Of a stretch of DNA of 64,000 bases, positions 23,990 through 35,123 are shown piece after piece. Position 1 is the stretch's first letter, and each line of letters starts with the position of its first letter. The notes beneath the pieces are model-generated. The model had not been told where the DNA came from, ran no database searches, and worked only from the letters and a program-made list of their open reading frames with translations. Source of the DNA: Choristoneura fumiferana (taxonomy: Eukaryota > Arthropoda > Insecta > Lepidoptera > Tortricidae); contig NC_133472.1 of the NCBI RefSeq assembly GCF_025370935.1, forward strand, positions 10,115,479-10,179,478, read 5' to 3'. Both the position numbers and the translations under genes were made by a program.

Positions 23990-25540
23990 CATTATGGTTG
24001 TAATGTAGTGCTGTTCAAAAAACAGTGTTGGTTACGGGCTCTCAACTCAGGCAGATAGTACCTATGAATGACCAGATTCGCTCTTCTGATATTTCGAAAT
24101 ACGGTATTTGACAACTCCTGATTTTGCCATATAATATTATTATGAAAATATAGATATACAGATAGTGTTTAGCGAAGAGAAAATTTAAATCGGTTGAAAA
24201 TTGGATTTATAGTGATTTTTTGAAAAATCTATATACCTGTCTCTTTCTCAAACACTTTTCTCTATGCAGCAAGTGTGGCGGTACTGGCGTGTGACGTCAC
24301 ATGCCAGTATGTCTTTCTCTGTCTAATCTTGAATTTCAAACCTTTATAACTTTGTTATTTGTAAAGTTAGCTTAAAAATTGTTTTTCTATTCGATAACAG
24401 GCATTGTGTAGTTTTAATTTATAAAACGTATACAAAATAGTCAAATACCGTATTACGCGCGATATAAAATTCGCAGTAAAAAGGGTTTAAATCTACGCAC
24501 ATCCACTTTACGCAATTAAGTGCGTCCAGACCAATACCCTTCCATTTTGAGAGGCCTGTGCCCAACTGTGAACGTATATTTATATCTTTTGCTGTGTTTA
24601 TTATTCTTTTGTAGGTATACAGATAAATTGAGAACCTTTTCTTTTAGGGTTCCGCAATAAAAATCAAAATAACCAACCACTTTTCTTTAGCAAAGAAAAT
24701 AGTACCTACCTATATGTAGTTCATTTATGTATTTCAAACTTAATTCGTTTTTATTAGAACACCAGTTTATAGTACCTAAATCAAATTTGACTTTCAACAT
24801 ATAATAAATAAAACTCCTTGTGATGTTATAAACTGGTTAATAGATTTCTCATTTACTTAGTAGATACTTATTTAATTCTGTACAAAACCCCCATAGACAT
24901 AAATGCTTGTTAAACTTCTGCTAACTTATCACTCATTTGTCTTTCAATTACTTTTTAAACCCAGTCCATGAAGACATCATATGAAAATGGACCGAAAAAT
25001 GCTTTTGGAATCGTTTTATAATAATTATTTTCGTGATAATATCTAATTGTTTCTTATGATTAAAGACGCATATATTAACAAGTAATTTGAAAAAACAATG
25101 TCCATACATGTGTCTGTGCTGAAGCTCATAACACTGTAAATGTAGAGCATTTGAAGTGCACATTATCTGTACCTATTAAACAGTTGGAGGAACTTTGTTT
25201 GTAGAGGTAATCTCTAAAACTGAGCCGATTTTTAAAATTCTTTCAGCAATAAAAAGTTACACTACCTATTCTTAATTGACATATGCTACTTTTCCTCCGA
25301 AGAAATTGTACCTACGTAGTAATCTCAAAGAAATGATAATGAAAAAATCACGCGTCTAATTTCAAACACAACATACATTGTAAATGGAAAAATTTGTATT
25401 GTTAGTAGTTTGAATGAAATTTGGCACGCAATTTTGCATCTTCCTAGAAAAAGAGTTGCTTATGTCAATCAGGGATAGTGTAGCTTTATATTGGCGCATG
25501 AGTTTTTAAAATCGGCTTAGTACTTTCAGAGATTAGCGCC
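23990..25540. other. Noncoding stretch, no gene seen
   Basis: AT-rich intergenic DNA. GAGGCCTGTGCCCAACTGTG near 24551 is a decayed SINE A tail. The segment 25200-25530 resembles diffuse lepidopteran repeat sequence. I see no gene. Confidence 0.45.
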
Positions 25541-26008
25541 TGTACTGAGACAATTATTATTATTATTATTTAGAAGCCTGTAGAGGTGTCCCACTGCTGG
25601 GCAAAGGCCTCCCCCATGTCCTCCATTCTACCCTTTCTTGGGTGATCTCTGGCCAGCTGCGAAGAAAGGCGTCCAGATCGTCCCGCCATCGACGCCTGGG
25701 TCTACCACGCTCCGAAGTCCATTTTGTGGTATCCAGTCTGTGGCTATTTTAGCCCACCTATTGGGTTCCATACGGCTGACGTGGCCTGCCCAGTCCCATT
25801 TCAGCCTGGCAGTCTTGACACCCACATCAGCAATGCGTGTTTTGGAGCGCAATATAGTGTTCCGGATCCGGTCAATCCGTTTCACTCCCAACATACTGCG
25901 CTCCATTGCTCTCTGGCAAACCTTCAATTTGGTCTTCTGTAACTCAGTAAGTGACCATGTTTGAGCACCGTAAGTTAGGACAGGCAGTATACACATGTAC
26001 TGAGACAA
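25541..26008 (-). mobile_element. RTE-like LINE 3' end with 13-bp target duplication
   Basis: The minus strand encodes the C-terminal part of a reverse transcriptase. CILPVLTYGAQTWSLT opens it, followed by CQRAMERSMLGVKRIDRIRN and LKWDWAGHVSRM. The frame then shifts, and the family motif RGRPRRRWRDDLDAF continues in another frame, with a second shift before QQWDTSTGF. An (AAT)n tail closes the element. TGTACTGAGACAA is present at 25541-25553 and again at 25996-26008, so the element proper is 25554-25995, a 5'-truncated copy. The exact duplication shows the insertion is not very old, yet the coding frame is already broken. Confidence 0.9.
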
Positions 26009-27844
26009 AAACTACATATTTTTTTCAAAGTGCTTTTGAAGCTTATGCTAACTACCTAATTGTTAACTTAATATTCGTTTGTTTCTAAATAAGGTAGTTG
26101 TTACTTTGACACTTGCTTTTGACTGTGCTGTACCTTATAGGATTGTAACTTTTTACATATAATTATAGATGTAAATCAGTATTTTTGCCTTAACTATAAT
26201 GAAGTAAGTAGTTTAAATCTATCGGTGCATTGTATAAAATGAATATTTACTTATGACTTTATACAAGTATTAAACAACTCTATGTCACTGAAATATAGAA
26301 ACTAGGTACCTAATAGTAAAGCATAAACAAAGTTAAGCGTTAAACAATTAAAATATACATTAATGATAATGATTTAATAGTTATATTAACTTCTATCTTC
26401 CGTTAATATACATTGTCATCTAGTGCGTCCACAGACCTACTAACAAAGTGATTTATAATACATTAATAATATATATTTATAATATATAAAACTATTTCTT
26501 ATCAAGAATATCCCATTTAAGGTTTATGTTTATGTGAAGCTCGGTAGTCTGTGTGTTGATATTTCATTCTGAGGTTAAGATTACCTGTTTTCCGTGTAAA
26601 TAAACAAATCAGTAATATCTCTTTACGATCGGATAGGTAGCAATCTGATAGAAACGCTCTGAAAGACAAGTTAATACTCACGAAGAATATTTCAAAGTTA
26701 GGAAATAAAAAATACTATTATGAATTAAATAGTGAAGCAAAATGTACCTAATCAAGAAACATTATGTTAAGACACAGTTACTTTAACGCATTTCGACATA
26801 TGCATCCAAAAACGAGACGGTAAATGAGGAAAACAAAACGTATCAAATTATAAACTTTGCATCAACATCAATCAATACCGTTTGAGAAATATCGTTGTTT
26901 AAATTCATACCGCATACAAAGCATTTCCAATAACTTTACAACATAAAAACAGTAGCTATGCTTATTTGTGCCACATCGACGCCATGTAATTGTCCGAAAC
27001 CGCAAAAGAATCTTGTATTCGTAAAGAAGATGCTAAATTAACATAATAATTGTCCAAAAAATATTTTAAATACTTACTGGAATCCATTTCATGTAATTAA
27101 AATAGTCATTGTGTGTCCATATTACTATCTTCGTCAACTACCAACACATAACTACATGACCGAGTGTAACTCTACACTGTTAATAGGTCGGTCGTCCTAA
27201 GGTATCGATATCCGATATCCTTACAATGCAATGGAAGGCTTATTTAACACCAGTATCGACACATGATTCATGCAATATGTTATTTATCTTCCTAATTCAT
27301 TAGATATTCTATACAAATAACAATGATAAAATGCTAACTTTGTTCGTTTAGTGTGTTCCGTGTTTGACACCATTCCCGCCTAACAAAGACTAGATTTTAT
27401 TTTGATGATGCAAAAAAAACAGTATTAAGTAAATCTTAATATTTATCAACTCATGGGAAAAATATGGCTAATGACCGCTATATCGGCTAAGGTTTTCAAT
27501 ATTCAGAATTCAATCTAAAGTAAGTAATTGATGTAAACTAGTATTTTTGCCATAATTCATTCGCAAATTGTATAACAATACTAGCTTTTGTCCGCGGTTA
27601 CGCTTGCGTTAAATTTGGGGTAGCATAGATTTACTTTCTACAATCCTTTTATTCCTGTTTTGAATGATTTTTTGGAGGATTGGAAATACAGATACAGGCA
27701 CAGTCATTGTTTTAGGCAGATGGTGTAAATTTTTGGAATTCAAAAATCAACCTATAAATTACTTGTTTTTTTGCAACATCTGTACAATTTTTATATAAAA
27801 TAAACAAAAATTAAACTTGATAGCTAAATTACACGTTTTCATCA
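26009..27844. other. Noncoding stretch, no gene seen
   Basis: AT-rich DNA. ACTAGCTTTTGTCCGCGGTT near 27580 resembles the end motif of a moth repeat also seen near 21587, 29110 and 41980. No gene signal. Confidence 0.45.
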
Positions 27845-28110
27845 TCTACAACCTGTATTTCAGCCAAACAATCATGACACATGTACATGCAATGTTAGTT
27901 GCACAGTAACTTTTCACATCTATTGCACCCTTTTCTCGTCTTCTATTTTCTTGGACGGACATACTGCGCATATTTTGATGATCCAATGTCACAAATCAGG
28001 CGATTTGGTTTCAGTTTGTGCAATTTGTTTAAGTTGGGTCTTTTAATGATGTGTGGTCTAGTTATCGCCAGGAAAATTTCTTTCAGAAATGTTCGTCATA
28101 ACAAAGACTG
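27845..28110 (-). pseudogene. piggyBac-type transposase C-terminus, decayed
   Basis: On the minus strand a broken frame reads FLKEIFLAITRPHIIKRP, then RLICDIGSSKYAQYVRPRK, a stop, then KTRKGCNRCEKLLCN, another stop, and HCMYMCHDCLAEIQ. The cysteine/histidine spacing (C-x2-C, C, H-C, C-x2-C) and its position after an I(T/K)PH(I/L)xxR-like segment resemble the C-terminal cysteine-rich domain of piggyBac transposases. In-frame stops rule out activity. The assignment rests on motif resemblance only. Confidence 0.45.
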
Positions 28111-28859
28111 GTTAGTATTTTCTTTGTATAGTATCTGATTATTTAATCAAAACAAACCAAAAATCAATGTTTTTACGATATTACATCAAAATAATACTAT
28201 ATGCAACGTAACGGGGTTGTCGTGCTACGGGGATGTTGTGCGTACGTTGTCACGGGGTGGTGTCCGTGGAAGTTGTTTGAGTAAAGAAGAAGGCAGGAAC
28301 AGGGCAGATAGTAATATTTATTTAAGATAATAACAAAAGGGCACCTGCAACAAACAGGCGCGGTCTTAAGTTTCTAAAAGGTATGCTTTGACACTGTATC
28401 AACAATTATAAAAATACATAGTTAATCAACTTACGTTTCCGTGCCCAGTTCTTTATTTATATAATTCAATGGCACTGAAGTCCAGCAGTATTATTTAATA
28501 ATCTAATAAACTTAAGAAACTTCACAAATGCACTGTACAATTATTTGAAAACTGGATAACTTCTGGATCAGGATAAAACCTTCCTTCGTATAGGAATAAT
28601 AAATTATAAACTAGTTATGGAGTTTTAGGAGATTTGTAGGATCTAGGATAAAAGAAAGGTATGTGTTCAGCTCGGAGGCTCTACGTAAATCGAACAGGTG
28701 TGGAATTAGAACAGGAAATTTGAATTTAAATGTTATTTTTTCGAATATGTGCTAAACCAGACAGTACAAAGAGTTAGGAAGAAACGAGCTGATGACACCT
28801 CGTAACTACGTCTCTACTGAATGAGCTCTAAACAACGATACTCCACTCGATGGGGTAGG

Positions 28860-29135
28860 TCAAAAAATATTTGGTCCTCCTTTTGCTCGTAATATTTTAC
28901 TGTGAAAATTTTAAGACTGTAGCTCCAACCGTTTTTCGGTAAATTTGAGTGACTGTGAGACTGACGGACAAACGGATATGTGAGCGAGACCTGTTAGGGC
29001 TCCATTTGTCATCTCATACACTTGATATTTTATATTTTTTATCAGATCTGTACCTAAATATTAAGTTAGTTCCCCTGGGAAAGGGAAAAGCTAATTCAAT
29101 GCGGACGAAGTCGCGGGCACATGCTAGTTTAAATA
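28860..29135. repeat. Lepidopteran repeat fragment
   Basis: Ends with GCGGACGAAGTCGCGGGCAC then ATGCTAGTTT, the inverse of the TAGCTGTTGCCTGCGACT motif near 21587. The inner part has GACTGACGGACAAACGGA and GTTAGGGCTCC. Class not determined. Confidence 0.5.
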
Positions 29136-29168
29136 GATACAGATAATATCCAGTGTTTACCGATAGCG

Positions 29169-29190
29169 ATATATATATATATATATATAT
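29169..29190. repeat. (AT)n microsatellite
   Basis: Eleven AT units in a row, without interruption. Confidence 0.9.
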
Positions 29191-29192
29191 TT

Positions 29193-31662
29193 ATGTAGAA
29201 TTGATTTGTCGCCTTTTTGTTCCTATGGCGCAACGACAACAATGCAGTTTATGTATTGTATTCTTACTTTAACCAATCATCTTCTTACCTCCTTGTCTAT
29301 CCGTTTTGTTAAACTATCGACGCTAGCGGGTATTCCCCAACTCACCTATTTGCTACACTGCTTAGTGCTTATTAGTCAGCCTATTAAATAATATAGGTAG
29401 TAAAAATTTTCGGCGATTAAAGGTATTGTCCTCTCGGCAATTTAAATAAATGCTTCAAAATTATACACAGCAATAGAACTCAATTTAAAGTGATAAAAAT
29501 GTTCCCTTTTTCACAAAAAAATATCTAATTTTTACCGGCTCCTAAACAAGCTTTCGAGCTATGTAGTTAAAACGTTAAAATCTTTAAAAGTATTTGTTCA
29601 ACAAAGGGCTATTCAAGGGCTTATTCCCTAATTAATTGGGTAGGTACAGGTAATTGGGCTAAAGAAAGTAACAATGAAATGAAGTGAAACCGTGACTGAC
29701 AGTCGGACAACAAAATGATCCTATAAGGGTTCCGTTTTTTTCTTTTGAGGTACGGAACCTTAAAAATGGATCTCTTGTAATATGCATTTTTTATGCCGTC
29801 TAGTTTAAATCGGTTTGGTGATTACCTACTTTTGTTTTTTCCTTAAATTAAAAAGTTTTTATTTATCTAATATACCGAACTTTACTACCTATGTACCTAC
29901 CTACCATACCTATTGTTTATTGACTAATAATCCTGTAAGTGAATTTTAATAAACTTCAAATGGTCAGATTGACTTGATATTTGATACGTGACAATGGCAA
30001 TGTTATTTTTAACTAAAAACTCATTTTACTTTTTAAAAACTTTTAACTACAAGAATGTATCAAAGTATCCGACACATCCGAGTTTGATGATCGGCCGTAC
30101 ATTCAATTAGAATTGGAAAAGTGTGTCTGCAAAATATTAATTCGAAGTCCTTTTCGCGTTGTAGAAATTAGGTACAAAATTAGTTGGGTGTAAAGCAAAA
30201 AAAAAAGAAAAGTATGCTCTGCGCATCTTCGTTTTATCCCACGTAGATACAACATGTCGTCTTCAAGGTCTCTCGCCATGTATCTCCAAGTTAAGTGGTT
30301 TAATAAAAACAAGATAAGAATTTCGTCACTAAATCGTCCACGTTTTGCCTACTTTTTCGTATTTCATCTGTTTCGACTGTTAATGGTAAACAACCTGTTT
30401 TTAAACATCTGATTAGCAAAATGTTTATTAATATGACATTCAGTTAATCTACGTAGGTAAGATCTGAGAGTATATAGGTAGGTAACGTATTTTTAACGTT
30501 TTTGTTAATTAACTAAGTATCTGAAAGGTGTCGAGTAAAAAATACATTAACATGATCTATAGGGCTCTGCAAATTAATGCATGAATCAATCGATTATTTA
30601 AATAAATAAGTATTACTAATTTTAACTTTTAACATGGTTTCAAGATTTTGCATACTAACAATACTAATAATAGTAGGGGAGCCCAAGAGGGGATTTGGCG
30701 TTTTACTCAAGCGCGTCAGAAAACCTTAAAGGGAGAATCCTTGTACCCTGTAATGAACCCCCACCATATATGAACCCTTAATATAGGGGCGTGCGTTGAG
30801 GGTAGCCGATCAGATTAGTAAATACGCTCGAAAAAACATAACCCTCCTTCGGGCAGTCGGGTAAAAAAATCAAATCTCAGAAAAACTCGAGTGCGTCAGA
30901 TTAAGACAAGGTCAGTTAATTACACGGAGACAAGTGTTCATTTCAATTATCTGACGATTTGAGCATGACATAAAAAATGGGAGGATCACGACAAAGTTGT
31001 AAAAAAAGTCGAAATATTCAAGCGCGATTAATTTTTATTTTATTTTGAAGGAAATCCTTTTTATTGCGGAAAAAATTACGACTGACTGATGATTTTCTCA
31101 AAAAGCAAAACAACCATTACTTTTTTCAACCTGTCAGATAAACGAATGCCCATCATATAATTGACAGATTTTAATTTAGGACGAGGACATTAACCTGAAC
31201 CGTCTATATAAAAATCTAACGCGCTTGAACATTCAAATGTCACGTTTTATTTTACATTTTCAAAAATCGGGTCATGACTTTTCGTCGCGTTCAAATTTTT
31301 ATTTTGTTGTTTATTTTGAAGTAAGAAAAAAAAAACACCCCCACTTTTCGTCTATTGGAGGTACTCTGAAATTATTATTTTTTGATTTTTTTATTGTGCT
31401 ATTTTGTCGGCATAGTTTACATTCGTGCAAAATTACAGCTTTCGAGCATTGTTAGTCCCTGAGCAAAGCTAATAAATATTATAAGAAATTGCCCGTTAAA
31501 AATATGCTGCAAATAATGAACTGGGCATTTAATATCACAATCGATTGGTTATGAATACGATTTTAAATAGTCACTGTAAAAGATACGAGTACGACACGTT
31601 ACGGGCAACTGCAATTTCTCACACACTTTTGTTAACATTTAACGACACCCACATATAGCATA
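29193..31662. other. Noncoding stretch with repeat fragments
   Basis: A short unit at 29690-29765 has CCTATAAGGGTTCCG followed by GAGGTACGGAACC, an end motif of a common moth repeat. The segment 30675-30960 starts GGGGAGCCCAAGAGGGGATT, contains GCGTCAGAAAACC and a later GTGCGTCAGATTAAG, and looks like a decayed repeat. No coding exon is seen. Confidence 0.45.
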
Positions 31663-33245
31663 TACATATCGCACCTTCGGTGAGACAAGGGCACAATTGT
31701 CGAAAAACCCAAAAATGAGTTAAGTATACAGAAAGTTCTAAAAACTATGTCTTTACATGGAGGAATAAAGACATCTATTAAATTCCGCGTTAAATCGCCT
31801 GAGGGCGACAGTGACTTTGTCTCATTGGTGCGTTTCTTTGGTGTATGTTGGCACGACAAAATCTTATTGGCCAGTTGCCCAACAGCCCGCGAGTGAAGAG
31901 ATCGTTTGCTGGAGCAACGAGGGCGTAAAGGTTAATATGCCTTTCGTTATTTAAATTTTTGGAAGAACAAAGTCACATTTGATGAATTTTTGCGTATAAA
32001 ATGGTCACGCATTTGGAGATACAAAGTCGCTCAAGCAATTTTGACTTTGTACTTCCAATAACCTTAAAACTTTATAGTCTTAAATTTAAATGCGGCCTTG
32101 TTATTCCATTCCATTAAAAAAAAATGCCATGTAAACAATTATGACCTTAGTATTCCAATATTTACTTAAAATAAAATAAATGATTACTATTAATGATGTT
32201 GTCGTTCCAATTATATTTTTATTTGAGCAGTCATAATTTACAACTATACTTCATGTAATTTAAGGTTTGAATTAACGGTCAAATTGTAACACACGTTTCT
32301 CGGTATTTCAAATATAAATGGACTAAAAATACCTACATGTACATTTATTAGCGGTATTTATTATGTTTTCATTATAGAAGTTAACACAATTACTCTCGTG
32401 TGGCCTCACCCTTACTTTTATAAACTCACCGGCTAAAAATTTGGCCCACAGTCCACCTTTCATACAAACGAGGCTACTTTGATATTTCTACACCAGGATA
32501 GTGCCCCGGTTGAGATTTGATGATGGATATCCAGAGCATCGATAATGGTGGAGTATGCGGCGTCCACACAGCACGATCGGCAGTTTAACCGATAGGGACA
32601 CAGCTATATTTTAGAATGAGAATGAATAACGCAACTAGGTGTGTGGGTAGGTGGGTATCTTAGGAACTCTGAATGCCCTTTATCAATGCTCGGAGTAGCC
32701 ATCATCAGAGCACAGCCAAAGCACCGCCTAGTGAAGAACCAAGACATCAAAGTGACCTCGTTTGTATGAAAGGTGGACTGTGGGCCATATTTTTTGCCGG
32801 TGAGTGTATTGAGTTGATTCCAAAGGCTATTTCTTTTGATCTCCTGACTAAAGTAAACACAAAGTTGCTAGACTTAATGTAAGTAATAAAAAATAAATAT
32901 TTTATAAAAATAAACGAGTTTTTTTAACGAATTATTAGTCGTAGTTTTAGTTTGAACTCAGTCATAATTACAAATTAACTTAAACTTTGGAAGAACAAAG
33001 GCATAATTATATGTACACCTTTGCTTAAGAAAATATTATAAATGAATGAAGGGTTCCTAATTCCTATAAGCAATATTTCGCGATTCACTAAAGTATAAGG
33101 CTTGTTCCATGCGAAGATAAATTACTTCAAAGCTATACGAGCAACACAATACAACATTGAACACAAAAAAATCTTAAAAATGTCTCTCCCGTAAAATCAT
33201 AAAAAGTGTAGTAATTCCCTTGTCTCACCGAAGGTGCGATATGTA
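31663..33245. mobile_element. Non-autonomous DNA transposon with 29-bp perfect inverted ends
   Basis: The left end (31663-31691) begins TACATATCGCACCTTCGG and runs to TGAGACAAGGG. The right end (33217-33245) is its exact reverse complement. The 1.58-kb interior has no transposase. Near both ends it carries short motifs of the form TTGGAAGAACAAAG (about 31964 and 32990) and the inverse GACTTTGTACTTCC (about 32043), which could be subterminal transposase-binding sites. A second foldback element (32424-32805) is nested in the middle. The superfamily is not clear because no target duplication stands out. Confidence 0.75.
32424..32805. mobile_element. Foldback element nested inside the 1.58-kb transposon
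   Basis: Left arm ACTCACCGGCTAAAAATTTG then GGCCCACAGTCCACCTTTC, extending to ACAAACGAGG; the right arm is the reverse complement ending GCCGGTGAGT. The arms are about 58 bp. The inner 260 bp has no frame of interest. Confidence 0.8.
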
Positions 33246-33724
33246 GTCTACATATGCGTCTACTAATTACTAATATATAACGATCGAAGAATGCTGTAGA
33301 TAAGTACCTGTAGTGTAACCATCGTACCTATTATTTGTGGTTGTTGACTATATTCATTAATTATACTACACGCGTAATAAGAACAGGTATTTGAAAAATC
33401 CATAAATAACATGTGATACTTTTATTTCATCGTGCAGTTTATGTTATGAACATTAAAATAAAGGACAACTGTTCTGTCTATCTTCTCTAGTACCTACTTA
33501 GGAAGGTATGTATATAAGTGCTCGTAAACTAGACAAAACTGTATCGCTGGACAACGCGAGTAAAAATCGCTTCTAAACTTGCAATCGCGCGCACTCGTAA
33601 GGTGGATATCGTCACTACTTTGAAAAAAGCTCGTACCTTAAAATTGATACTTTTCCAAGTGAACCTTATGAACATTATTTGTAAGGTCAATTTTGTTGAC
33701 GTATTTTTTTGAGATACGAGATTT

Positions 33725-34372
33725 TTAGGGTTCCGTTGCGGAACGAAAACGGAACCCTTATAGTTTCGCCATGTCTGTCTATCTGTCTGTCTGTCCGTCC
33801 GTGGCTTTGCTCAGGGACTATCAATACTAGAAACCTGTAATTTTGCACGAATATATATGTAAACTATGTGGTACAATAAAAAATTCAAAAAAAAAAAGTT
33901 CATTGTACCTGCCATAGACGAAAAGTGGGGGTGTTTTTTTTTCTCATCCAATCTTGTAGTGTGGGGTATCGTTGGATAGGTCTTTTAAAATAATTAGGGG
34001 GTTGCTAAAACGATTTTTCAATTCAATGATTTTTTCGCAAAATATTCAACTTTAAAGTGCAAATTTTCATTAAAATCGAGCGTCCCACCCCCCTCTAAAA
34101 TTTAAACCAGTGGGAGGAAAATTTGAAAAAAAATCAGGATGGTAGTAAGTATATCAAACTTACAAGGAAAACTGTAACGGTTAAGTTTTCTTGAGAATTA
34201 TTATTAGTTTAAGAGTAAATAGCAGCCTAAGGTATAAAATATACTTACCTAAACTTGGAATATTCCGTACAAAATATGAAATCCTTAGAAAAATATTACT
34301 CAATTTTTTCGTAATGGCTTCGGAACCCTATTTTGGGCGTGTCCGACACGCTCTTGGCCGGTTTTTTTTTTT
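33725..34372 (+). repeat. Dispersed repeat C, full-length copy
   Basis: The most complete copy in the window. It starts GGGTTCCGTTGCGGAACG, has AGTTTCGCCATGTCTGTCTA with a TCTGTC run, GTGGGGTATCGTTGGATAGG and TAAAATCGAGCG, and ends GTCCGACACGCTCTTGGCCG followed by a T run. About 640 bp, without an open frame. Other copies are at 11484-12189, 35233-35660 and, on the minus strand, 50752-50916. Confidence 0.85.
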
Positions 34373-35123
34373 CAAAGTATGACGATATGTAGGATTTAAC
34401 TGGCGGCGTGTAGCGTTTTGTCTGTCACCACGGATTGGGAGCCAGCAATTGGGATAAAAAATGATAATTTTATAAGCATTTTTTGTTTATAAGCCAAATT
34501 CTTTTTGTATTTTAATTAAGTACATACCACTGGTTTTAAAATGTTAACCTAATACATGCAACAAAACTATCTGCGTACAATATACTTATTAACCTTGAAA
34601 GTTACATTCGTTATGATGACAACATCGTTTTATTTATATTGCCATATAAAATAATCACTTTGATATACAAAACAACGCTCTTTTCATAGTGTACAACAAC
34701 CCGACGAATTTTTAATGTTTTAGGGATATTCAACAATGTATGTAATAAAGAGAAATCAGACGCTATAAATAACTTGTTTGTTTACCATTGTTGATAAGCG
34801 ACAATCAAATGTAAGAATAAACAAGAAAACAAATTGAGACTAAAAGCTTACTTACTTTAGTTTTCCAGTATGGGGGCACCGGGTGGAGGAAGCCGGTTTT
34901 GTTGTTTGTAAATAAATGCGTCGTTAAACTTGCCCACGCGCAGCCAGCGCGCCGTGTGCCAGTGGAGTGCGCTAGACCCCTCCTACCGTGACGCATTCTT
35001 ATTATAACTTGAACTAGTATTTGTTCGGATTGTTTGACCGACAACGCAACCAGATAAAAAACTCTATCAGCTGACGAGGAGCGGGCATTTACTAAATTAC
35101 GAGTACATACCATACATCATATT

